A stretch of DNA of 16,967 nucleotides from positions 1-16,967 of the forward strand of contig JALUMJ010000004.1 of NCBI GenBank assembly GCA_027040375.1, read 5' to 3'. Every line of letters begins with the position of its first letter. The stretch's first letter is position 1. The notes under the pieces are model-generated. The model did no database searches. It was given only the letters and a program-made list of their open reading frames with translations, and was not told where the DNA came from. Below, piece by piece: positions 1-6,615 of this stretch. The translations under genes were made by a program, and so were the position numbers. This DNA is from Campylobacteraceae bacterium (GTDB lineage Bacteria > Campylobacterota > Campylobacteria > Campylobacterales > Sulfurospirillaceae).

Positions 1-132
1 ACCAACACTCCAGACAGGAAGAATTATAAGTTTATCAACTCCAGCGAAACACTCGACAAAACCTTTTAGATTATCATGAACTCTTGAGTATTTATGCGGT
101 TGCCAAATCACAGTTATCTTTTTTAAGAGCAT
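1..132 (-). pseudogene. murC: MurC (UDP-N-acetylmuramate--alanine ligase) fragment, N-terminal part absent
   Basis: Translated on the minus strand from 132, this frame gives 44 residues that include [13 protein letters not shown] and [12 protein letters not shown]. These match the start of the C-terminal domain of MurC, which adds L-alanine to UDP-MurNAc in the cytoplasm (family form: FQPHRYTR...D.LILLPIYAAGE). The frame runs off the left edge, so the 3' end is unseen. A whole MurC has over 300 residues before this point. Here the frame is open only back to a TGA at 238-240, and that extra stretch ([19 protein letters not shown]) does not resemble MurC. No convincing Shine-Dalgarno precedes the ATG. 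I read it as a 5'-truncated murC remnant, either a pseudogene or a partial duplicate. A frameshifted or misassembled gene is the alternative. Confidence 0.65.
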
Positions 133-157
133 TTTTACCAGCACACAAACAATGCTC
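127..157. repeat. Second stem-loop, overlapping the start of the murC fragment
   Basis: GAGCATT (127-133) and AATGCTC (151-157) form a perfect 7-bp stem with a 17-nt loop. The left arm covers the ATG (130-132) of the murC fragment. Only 8 bp separate it from the larger hairpin at 166-206, so the two form a hairpin pair. Confidence 0.45.
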
Positions 158-165
158 AAAGCAGG

Positions 166-206
166 AAGGGTCAGGACACAACTCACTACAAGTTCGCCTG
201 ACCCTT
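166..206. repeat. Long stem-loop downstream of the chemoreceptor gene
   Basis: The arms AAGGGTCAGG (166-175) and CCTGACCCTT (197-206) are perfect 10-bp inverted repeats. Inside them AACT (180-183) and AGTT (191-194) pair again around a 7-nt loop, giving a two-tier hairpin. It lies 7 bp past the chemoreceptor stop codon and could terminate or protect that transcript. There is no U-tract after it on the minus strand, so it is not a canonical intrinsic terminator. A REP-like dispersed element is the other reading. Confidence 0.6.
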
Positions 207-212
207 TTGGGG

Positions 213-2312
213 TTAAGTATTGATTTCTTTTAATTTGTCAGATAGTATTTTGGTGAGTTGATTTAAGTTTTCTGTTGCATCTACTATTTCATCAACATTT
301 TTAGCATTTTCTTTGGACATTTTGTTTACATTGCTTATCGCTTTAACCATCTCATCGACATCTACGCCCTCTTTTTCTATATCTTTCAATGTTTCAACAC
401 TAGCCTTGGCTGCATTTTGTGTTAATTCAGAGGTGTTATTTATCTTCTTTTCAACTTCTGATGATATATCTACTAATTTCTCAACTTCTTTTGAGTTAGA
501 AGTCATCCTTTCGCTTGCGGCATTGATGGATTGGACTAGCACGCTGATAGTAGAATTAATCTCGGTCAAACTTTTTTGTGTTCGCTCGGCTAATTTTCTT
601 ACTTCATCCGCAACAACAGCAAATCCTCTTCCGTGTTCCCCTGCCCTTGCAGCTTCTATAGCAGCGTTAAGTGCCAATAAGTTTGTTTGGTCAGCGATGT
701 CACTTATCACTTCCAAGACACTTTTTATCTGTTCTGTATCTTGTGCTAAAGTGCTAATATCTTGAGCGAGTCCTAGTTCATTGGACGCACTTTCTTGTAT
801 GATATCTGATAATTTGATAATTTCACTTTTTGCTTCTGTTAATACTTCATTTGCTTGATTTATATCACGACTACTTGATTTTGTTTTTTCTATAGAACTT
901 TGTAAATTTTCTACAACTTGTTCTGCCCTTTGGGTAGTATTGTTTATAATCTCAACAGTTTTGTCAACATTGCCACCAACTTGTTCTGATGTGCTTGAAA
1001 GGCTTTGCGAAATAGACAAGTTATTGTTTACATTATTTTTTGCATCATCTATCACATCTTTTAATGTCAATGCCAAATCATTAAAATTTTCTGCCATTTG
1101 CGATATTTCAACAGGGGCATTTGTGTCAGCTGTAAAAGACAAATCTTTGTTTTTTGAAATCTTCTGCATAGTTTCTTTAAAATTATTGATAGGAGAAATA
1201 ATACTATTTTTTATAAGAAAAGATGAAATAAAATAAAGAATAAGTATTATCGCCAAAGAGAGTGTTGCAATTATCAAAATAAGTCGTTGCGTTGATTTTT
1301 TTGTTTTATTTTCCATATTAGAAACTTTTGCATCAATAACATTTAGATAAACACCAGTACCAATTATCCAGTGCCAAGGTTTAAAAAGTGTTACATAACT
1401 TAGTTTATCTACAGGATGATCAAAGCCAGGCTTTGGCCATGCATATTTGACCATGCCTTCTCCATTTTTAGAAACAGCTTTAACTACTTCTCTAAAAAGA
1501 TATACTCCATTTGGGTCTTTAAAATTAGACATATCTTTTCCATCCAAAGAAGGTTTGAGAGGGTGCATAACCATTCTGCATTTTGTATCATTTATAAAGA
1601 AATAACCATTTTTTCCATATCTCATCTTTGAAATTTTTTCCATTGCTTTTTGTTTTAGCATTTTTTCTATCTCACTAGGATATATCCCCGTACCTATAAT
1701 CCAGTTATAAGGCTTAAAAACAAAAACTATGGATTTTTTATGAAGATATTTTTTGGCAGTAGGAGAGTAAAAACTATATGCGATAAAAGCACTATCGCCT
1801 CCTGTTTGTTTCAATTTATCTACTCCAAGTTGCACAAAAGGAACTTTTGGGTTATTTTTAAAATATTGACCAGTTAACTTCTTTTTGATTGGGTGCATTA
1901 CCATTTTATAATTAAAATCATTTATCCAATAATATCCATCTTTACCATATCTTGTGCTTGCAACTATGCCTTTTAGTAACTTTTTCATCTCATCTTCAGA
2001 AAGTTTATCTTTATTTTTAGCATAAGCACTGTTAAGTATAATTAGAAGTCTTTTCATTTTAGCCTTTAAAAACTTATCTCCATAGTTGCTTAAGTCTTTA
2101 CTGTAAGATACCACTACCTTTTTTGCCATATCTGTAACATCTTTGATTTCTGATTTTTTCGAACTCAGAACATCTTGTCGATACTGTTTTATATTATCAT
2201 TCGATATACTTTTTATCGAAATAATAGCAACTATCGATAAAATAATAGCAACTCCCAATAACGACAGCATCAAGATAAGCTGAACCCTTGCTTTGATAGA
2301 CATTCTTCCCAC
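213..2312 (-). CDS. Methyl-accepting chemotaxis protein with tandem Cache_2 sensor
   Basis: A transmembrane chemoreceptor of 699 residues that passes periplasmic ligand signals to CheW/CheA. TM1 is about residues 11-33. The periplasmic sensor carries two copies of one module: [12 protein letters not shown] and MVMHP at 121-141 recur as [12 protein letters not shown] and MVMHP at 231-251, and [13 protein letters not shown] (199-211) recurs as [13 protein letters not shown] (310-322). This fits a double Cache_2-type sensor, a fold that often binds small organic acids; the ligand here is unknown. TM2 is about 343-367, followed by HAMP (about 368-420) and a coiled-coil signalling domain with the conserved tip ([20 protein letters not shown] at 541-560, then [18 protein letters not shown]). 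No CheR/CheB-tethering pentapeptide is seen at the C-terminus. The start is GTG at 2312, chosen because AAGGA (2319-2323) sits 6 nt upstream; an in-frame ATG at 2303 has no well-placed Shine-Dalgarno. Confidence 0.95.
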   Translation of the reverse strand: MGRMSIKARVQLILMLSLLGVAIILSIVAIISIKSISNDNIKQYRQDVLSSKKSEIKDVTDMAKKVVVSYSKDLSNYGDKFLKAKMKRLLIILNSAYAKNKDKLSEDEMKKLLKGIVASTRYGKDGYYWINDFNYKMVMHPIKKKLTGQYFKNNPKVPFVQLGVDKLKQTGGDSAFIAYSFYSPTAKKYLHKKSIVFVFKPYNWIIGTGIYPSEIEKMLKQKAMEKISKMRYGKNGYFFINDTKCRMVMHPLKPSLDGKDMSNFKDPNGVYLFREVVKAVSKNGEGMVKYAWPKPGFDHPVDKLSYVTLFKPWHWIIGTGVYLNVIDAKVSNMENKTKKSTQRLILIIATLSLAIILILYFISSFLIKNSIISPINNFKETMQKISKNKDLSFTADTNAPVEISQMAENFNDLALTLKDVIDDAKNNVNNNLSISQSLSSTSEQVGGNVDKTVEIINNTTQRAEQVVENLQSSIEKTKSSSRDINQANEVLTEAKSEIIKLSDIIQESASNELGLAQDISTLAQDTEQIKSVLEVISDIADQTNLLALNAAIEAARAGEHGRGFAVVADEVRKLAERTQKSLTEINSTISVLVQSINAASERMTSNSKEVEKLVDISSEVEKKINNTSELTQNAAKASVETLKDIEKEGVDVDEMVKAISNVNKMSKENAKNVDEIVDATENLNQLTKILSDKLKEINT

Positions 2313-2318
2313 AATTCA

Positions 2319-2323
2319 TCCTT
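2319..2323 (-). promoter_or_regulatory. Ribosome binding site deciding the GTG start of the chemoreceptor
   Basis: AAGGA on the minus strand lies 6 nt before GTG (2312-2310) but 15 nt before the alternative ATG (2303), so it favours GTG. Confidence 0.6.
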
Positions 2324-2339
2324 TTAATTTTTTGCATCA

Positions 2340-2345
2340 ATTATA
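2340..2345 (-). promoter_or_regulatory. Extended -10 promoter for the chemoreceptor gene
   Basis: On the minus strand the sequence reads TGATATAAT, a perfect TGnTATAAT extended -10 element. It would start an mRNA near 2333, about 20 nt before the GTG codon. No TTGACA-like -35 is evident. The -35 region, by spacing, would fall at about 2363-2368, on top of the opposing promoter. Confidence 0.6.
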
Positions 2346-2367
2346 TCAATAGTATCCTAAAATTTGG

Positions 2368-2373
2368 TATAAT
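2368..2373 (+). promoter_or_regulatory. Extended -10 promoter for the nucleosidase/radical SAM operon, probably leaderless
   Basis: TGGTATAAT (hexamer at 2368-2373) is a perfect extended -10 element. The ATG of the first gene is at 2380, only 6 nt after it, so the expected transcription start coincides with the start codon. No Shine-Dalgarno is present. A leaderless mRNA is the simplest reading. Confidence 0.6.
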
Positions 2374-2379
2374 AACACA

Positions 2380-2907
2380 ATGAACCCAAAAACTCTAATC
2401 CACACCGCACTTTTTTGTGAGGCAAAACCTATCATAGAACACTTCAAGATGCAATGCTTGCAAACAAAACCATATAGGATTTATCATAAAGATGATTTAT
2501 GGCTAATAGTAAGTGGTATGGGAAGTAAAAAAGCCTTACATGTAGAGGATGTTTTTAGGCTCCATCATATAAAGCAGGCTATCAATATCGGCATAGCTGG
2601 TTGCAAAGATGAAGATATTGCTATAGGCTCTTTGTTTTGTACAAATCATCACATAGAAGATATTTGTTATGCCACGCTTTCTTGTGTTGATGAACCGACG
2701 GACGACAGGGAGCAACTATCTTCGATGCTTGTTGATATGGAGTCAAAAAGTTTCCTACATGTAAGCAAATTATACCTAAGAGATGAAAATATCTTTGTTT
2801 TCAAGGTAGTTTCAGATTATTTGGATAAAACTATACCTAGTAAAGAATTTGTAGAAAATTTGATAAAAAATACCATAAAAAGTTGGGAAAGATACATTGA
2901 AGCTTAA
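2380..2907 (+). CDS. Short nucleosidase-like protein (MTA/SAH nucleosidase / nucleoside phosphorylase superfamily)
   Basis: At 175 residues this is shorter than typical MTA/SAH nucleosidases (about 230), but the key positions appear kept. They are an early Glu in ALFCEAKPII (E14), a GMGSKKA turn (47-53), INIGIAGC (69-75), VDMES (118-122, the Glu that contacts ribose) and VSDYLD (144-149, the catalytic Asp, D146). The family cleaves the N-glycosidic bond of nucleosides, by hydrolysis or phosphorolysis, in the cytoplasm. Which substrate is used cannot be told. Later starts would lose E14, so the ATG at 2380 is preferred although it has no Shine-Dalgarno. The last 11 bp overlap the radical SAM gene, implying coupled translation. 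It is too divergent and short to call mtnN; a specialised role in the operon's own pathway is my inference. Confidence 0.75.
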   Translation: MNPKTLIHTALFCEAKPIIEHFKMQCLQTKPYRIYHKDDLWLIVSGMGSKKALHVEDVFRLHHIKQAINIGIAGCKDEDIAIGSLFCTNHHIEDICYATLSCVDEPTDDREQLSSMLVDMESKSFLHVSKLYLRDENIFVFKVVSDYLDKTIPSKEFVENLIKNTIKSWERYIEA

Positions 2908-4147
2908 TTTAAAAGAAAAATTTGATAAAAATATAAAAAATACATATTTTTTAAAACTAGATGCGAAAACGCAAGATTTTATAAAAGAAAAAGCTCTGTG
3001 TTTTAGATTTTCTTTTCAAGAGTTAAAGCAACTCATCGACATGAGTATAGATTTTGAAATGTGGAATGAAAATAGAATTTATGAGATTTGGAAAGATTTT
3101 GAAAATAAAAAACAAACGATAGCACATGTAAAAAAAATCTATGAAGAGTTAAAAAATAATCCAAAAAGCTATGCAAAGTTTGCAAAAGTTGCACCATATA
3201 ACCACTCAAGAAAGATAAGTTTCATCCAAAATAACAAAGAAGAGCTAGGGCTTGGAAAATGCCCTGTGGCATCTGCTAAAACGAGGTGTTGCAATCTTAT
3301 GACGCTTGATGCGGTTGAGAGTTGTGGGTTTGATTGTTCATACTGCTCTATCCAGTCTTTTTACAATGAAAATAAAATCGGCATAGACAATAACTTTGCC
3401 AAAAAATTAAAAAATCTTGTACTTGACCCAAACAAGGACTATCATATAGGAACAGGACAGAGTTCGGATTCGCTTCTTTGGGGAAATAAAGCTGGCATAA
3501 TGGATGCTTTATTTGATTTTGCAAAAAAAAATCCAAATGTCATACTTGAATTTAAAAGCAAATCTAACAATATAAAATATCTCTTAGAAAATGATGTTCC
3601 AAAAAATATACTTTGCACTTGGTCGATAAATACTCCAACAATCATAGAAAATGAAGAGCATTTAAGTGCCACTTTAGAACAAAGGCTAGAGAGTGCGAGA
3701 GCTTTGGCGGATAAAGGAGTCCTTGTTGGGTTTCATTTTCATCCTATCGTTGTTTATGAGGGATATCTAAATGAGTATCAAAGAACAATAGAAAAAATAA
3801 CCAATATGTTTGATGCTAGCGAAGTGGCGCTTGTATCATTTGGAACTTTAACATTTATTAAGCCCGTGATAAAGAAATTGAGAAATAGGGATTTTAAAAG
3901 CAAAATTCTGCAAATGCCTCTTATTGATGCTAGCGGAAAATTCTCCTATCCGCTAGAGACAAAAATTGAAATGTTTAAAAACGCCTATAATGCTTTTAAA
4001 CCTTGGCATAAAAAGGTCTATTTTTATATGTGCATGGAAGACCATAGCCTTTGGAAAAAAGTCTTTAGGTATGAGTATAAAAACAATGACGAAATGGAAA
4101 AAGATATGGTGCAATCATATAAGGATAAAGTAAAGGCACTTGTATGA
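2897..4147 (+). CDS. Spore photoproduct lyase-like radical SAM protein
   Basis: A 416-residue cytoplasmic radical SAM enzyme. CGFDCSYC (143-150) gives the CxxxCxxC cluster motif, the spacing seen in spore photoproduct lyase (SPL). Other SPL-like blocks are EFKSKSNN (218-225), WSINTP (242-247), FHFHPIVVYEGYLNEYQ (279-295) and YMCMEDHSLWKKVF (377-390). True SPL splits the thymine dimer of spore DNA, but this lineage does not form spores and the residues after the cluster are SIQ, not the YLQ I recall in SPL. Further cysteines precede the cluster (C122, C131, C132), and none lies between C150 and C240. The chemistry is therefore unassigned: dimer repair or modification of a nucleoside are both possible. 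The start is TTG inside the nucleosidase gene, with GGGAAAG at 2885-2891 upstream. The stop overlaps the next start as ATGA. Confidence 0.85.
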   Translation: MKLNLKEKFDKNIKNTYFLKLDAKTQDFIKEKALCFRFSFQELKQLIDMSIDFEMWNENRIYEIWKDFENKKQTIAHVKKIYEELKNNPKSYAKFAKVAPYNHSRKISFIQNNKEELGLGKCPVASAKTRCCNLMTLDAVESCGFDCSYCSIQSFYNENKIGIDNNFAKKLKNLVLDPNKDYHIGTGQSSDSLLWGNKAGIMDALFDFAKKNPNVILEFKSKSNNIKYLLENDVPKNILCTWSINTPTIIENEEHLSATLEQRLESARALADKGVLVGFHFHPIVVYEGYLNEYQRTIEKITNMFDASEVALVSFGTLTFIKPVIKKLRNRDFKSKILQMPLIDASGKFSYPLETKIEMFKNAYNAFKPWHKKVYFYMCMEDHSLWKKVFRYEYKNNDEMEKDMVQSYKDKVKALV

Positions 4148-4800
4148 AGACGGCACTAATAACTGGCTCAAGCAGTGGCATTGGTCATGCGATTTATGAA
4201 TCGTTGAAAGAAAATGGATATAAAGTTTATGGCATCGGCAGACATGATTGTGAGATAGAGTGCGATTTACAAGACACTAAAACCCTAGAAAGAAAGATAA
4301 AAGAGTTTTTAAAAAATGCCGATGTGGATTTACTCGTAAATTGTGCTGGACTTGGTATCTTTGCTCCTCACGAAGAGATATCTATTAAAAAAATCACTGA
4401 ACTCATAGATGTAAATCTAAAAGCTCCGATAATATTGACAAATCTTTGTTTAAGGAGTTTGAAAAAAACAAAAGGGCACATCATAAATATATCTTCTATT
4501 GAAGCTACTAAACACTCAAAATTTTCTGCCCTTTATAGTGCCACAAAGGGAGGACTTAGAGATTTTTCACTATGTCTTTTTGAAGAGTTAAGAAAATCAG
4601 GTGTCAGAGTTACAAATATAAATCCAGATATCACAAAAACTGCTTTTTTTGATGAATTAAATTTTGAACCAACAGACGACAAAGAGAGTTATATCGACCC
4701 AAAAGAGATAGCAAAAGAAGTTTTACATATAGTAAACTCACCTTTTGTCACAACAGATATAACTTTAAGAACTCAAAAATTTATAATAAATAGGAAATAA
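4144..4800 (+). CDS. Short-chain dehydrogenase/reductase (classical SDR)
   Basis: A 218-residue Rossmann-fold oxidoreductase of the cytoplasm. The cofactor motif is TGSSSGIG (7-14), followed by NCAG (66-69), a structural Asn at 91, the catalytic Ser in INISSIE (114-120) and YSATK (131-135), and an NPDITKT segment (160-166) in place of the usual NPGxxxT. The catalytic set is complete, so it should be active. R33 after the glycine motif hints at NADP(H), but this is weak. The substrate is unknown. It starts within the radical SAM gene's stop (ATGA overlap), so it very probably acts in the same pathway as the two upstream genes. Confidence 0.88.
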   Translation: MKTALITGSSSGIGHAIYESLKENGYKVYGIGRHDCEIECDLQDTKTLERKIKEFLKNADVDLLVNCAGLGIFAPHEEISIKKITELIDVNLKAPIILTNLCLRSLKKTKGHIINISSIEATKHSKFSALYSATKGGLRDFSLCLFEELRKSGVRVTNINPDITKTAFFDELNFEPTDDKESYIDPKEIAKEVLHIVNSPFVTTDITLRTQKFIINRK

Positions 4801-4801
4801 C

Positions 4802-6028
4802 ATGTATATAAAACATTTAATAATATCTTGCATTTTAGGCACATTTTTGTTTGCAAACCAATCGCTCATAAATATCATAAAACAAGCTAAACCATACTCA
4901 AAGATAGAACTTCCTGTCGGTGTATTTAAGGGTCCTATCTTGATAGATAAGCCTATAATTTTGATTGGGGCTGGTAAAAAAAGTATCATACAAAACGATG
5001 GTAATGGTACAGTAATCACTATAACTTGCCCTTTTGTTACTATCAGCAATATCACCATAAGAAACAGTGGGCACCAAAGATATAATTTCGATAGTGGTAT
5101 CAAAATAGAAAAAAGCTCACATGTAGTGATAAAAAACTGTAATTTTGAAAAGATATTATTTGGCATCATTTTACAAGATAGTTCTAACTCTAAGATATTG
5201 GATAACAATATAAAATCTTATGGCTATAAAGTTGTGGATAACAGAGGAGACGGCATACGCTTGTGGAATTCAAATCATAATCTGATTGCAGGCAACAAGC
5301 TTTTAAAAAGCAGGGATATGTCTTTGAACCGCTCAAGCAACAATATTATAAAAAACAATACGATAGAAAAAAGTAGATATGGCATACTTTTAAATATGTG
5401 CAAAAACATATCTGTATCTTCAAATATAATCACTTCAAATTATGCTGGGATATTCATAAAAGGCGGAAAAAATTTGCAAATAGATGGAAATAAAATCATT
5501 AAAACACACCTTAGTACAGGCACAGGTGTTGTGATAAAAGGCGGAAAAAATATTCATATAACCCACAATACTCTTACGGGTCATGCACAGGCAATATATA
5601 TAGCTTCAGGCACTGAAGAGATAGGAATGCAAAGATATATAGAACACAATACGATTTTAAATAACAATGTTGCGCTGCACTTTTCCACAACAATAAAAAA
5701 CAATACCATTAAGAACAATGACATAATTGGAAATCTAGAAGATGTCGTAAAGGATGTTCCAAAGAGTAAATATTATCAGAATGATATAAAATTTAACTAT
5801 TGGGATAAGTACATTGGATTTGATAAAAATAGCGATGACATAAGCGACATCCCCTACCAGGTGTTTATCTATGCAGATAAGCTTTGGCAATTTGATCATC
5901 ATCTAAAGTTTTTTTATGGAACACCACTTCTTAGCATAGTAGATTTTATAGAGAAATTAGCACCTTTTGATGAACCAACTCTTTTACTTGAAGACTCGCA
6001 ACCAAGAACGAAGCCTATAAGTTTCTAA
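4802..6028 (+). CDS. nosD: NosD-like periplasmic right-handed beta-helix protein
   Basis: A 408-residue exported protein. Residues 1-18 look like a Sec signal peptide (MYIKHLIISCILGTFLFA). Residues about 75-315 are asparagine-rich beta-helix turns with repeated motifs such as IKNNTIEKS, ITHNTLTG and EHNTILNNN. The C-terminal block, NYWDKYIGFDKNSDDISDIP (332-351) and the hydrophobic tail LLSIVDFIEKLAPF, is typical of NosD, the periplasmic protein needed to mature the copper centre of nitrous oxide reductase. No nosZ, nosF, nosY or nosL is present here, so it is an orphan copy and may serve another protein. AGGAA lies 6 nt before the ATG and the gap to the SDR stop is 1 bp, so it is co-transcribed. 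The symbol is a family label and its function here is uncertain. Confidence 0.75.
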   Translation: MYIKHLIISCILGTFLFANQSLINIIKQAKPYSKIELPVGVFKGPILIDKPIILIGAGKKSIIQNDGNGTVITITCPFVTISNITIRNSGHQRYNFDSGIKIEKSSHVVIKNCNFEKILFGIILQDSSNSKILDNNIKSYGYKVVDNRGDGIRLWNSNHNLIAGNKLLKSRDMSLNRSSNNIIKNNTIEKSRYGILLNMCKNISVSSNIITSNYAGIFIKGGKNLQIDGNKIIKTHLSTGTGVVIKGGKNIHITHNTLTGHAQAIYIASGTEEIGMQRYIEHNTILNNNVALHFSTTIKNNTIKNNDIIGNLEDVVKDVPKSKYYQNDIKFNYWDKYIGFDKNSDDISDIPYQVFIYADKLWQFDHHLKFFYGTPLLSIVDFIEKLAPFDEPTLLLEDSQPRTKPISF

Positions 6029-6615
6029 TTTTTGCTACATTTTATAAAATCAATCACTTCTTTTGTGTTATTAATTATATAAAAATCTACAAAGGCTTTT
6101 TTGAGTCCTGTTGAGTCGCCTTCGCTTCCGTATATATAAGCTTTTAGTGAAATATATAAGTTTTTATAGTTGATTTGTACATATTCTGGCACCATATAGT
6201 AGCCATACGCATCACCATCCCATTTTGCCCATAGGTTATCCATATCGCTGTTTAAATCATTTGCTATCTCTTCTGCTGGGTCAGCATATAGTTTCTCTTG
6301 CGCTAAATCTAGCTCATCTACTTTGTGATTTTTATCTACATGTAGCTTCCAAATACCATTTTTTATAGGATAGTAGTTGTCTCTGTTTTTAACAAATGAA
6401 TTTTTTTTAAGATAATATATCTCACCTTGAATATCTGTTTTTTTATAATCTTTAAAATTCTTAATATCTTTTCCAAAGTATTTTTCTAAAGTATTTCCAA
6501 CGATTTCTCCAAAATTATCTGACGCAGTCGCATAACTTTGATTATTGTATTGGTCAGCACAATTTGAGCCAAACAATGAGAGCGTAACTAAAAGTAGTAT
6601 ATATAAAATCTTCAC
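6025..6615 (-). CDS. Small exported protein of unknown function
   Basis: A 196-residue protein that I do not recognise. A signal peptide is clear (MKILYILLLVTLSLFGS), and the context LFGSNC does not fit a lipobox, so it is probably soluble in the periplasm. Apart from one Cys near the new N-terminus (C19) the only other is four residues from the end (C193), so a disulfide between the two ends is possible. The mature part is rich in Tyr, Asp, Lys and Asn, and no catalytic motif is seen. The start is GTG, overlapping the TGA of the M23 peptidase gene (GTGA), with AAAGG 6 nt upstream. This tight coupling suggests a role in the envelope alongside the peptidase. Its 3' end overlaps that of the NosD-like gene by 4 bp on the other strand. 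Confidence 0.8.
   Translation of the reverse strand: MKILYILLLVTLSLFGSNCADQYNNQSYATASDNFGEIVGNTLEKYFGKDIKNFKDYKKTDIQGEIYYLKKNSFVKNRDNYYPIKNGIWKLHVDKNHKVDELDLAQEKLYADPAEEIANDLNSDMDNLWAKWDGDAYGYYMVPEYVQINYKNLYISLKAYIYGSEGDSTGLKKAFVDFYIINNTKEVIDFIKCSKN

Noticed and set aside
166..206. An intrinsic terminator call for the large hairpin
   Set aside because: The stem is strong but the minus-strand sequence after it (CCTGCTTTG) has no run of U, so I list it as a stem-loop of unknown role.
313..765. A 150-codon plus-strand frame opposite the chemoreceptor signalling domain
   Set aside because: The opposite strand encodes the highly conserved MCP tip; this frame is the complement of that repetitive Ala/Ser-rich coding.
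4765..5208. A 147-codon minus-strand frame over the start of the NosD-like gene
   Set aside because: Overlaps the SDR end and NosD signal peptide, both well supported; its hydrophobic look comes from AT-rich antisense codons.
4802..5760. Asparagine-rich repeated motifs (KNNT, HNT, GGKN) considered as a DNA repeat array
   Set aside because: They are degenerate beta-helix rungs at the protein level; the DNA repeats are irregular and no CRISPR-like spacing exists.
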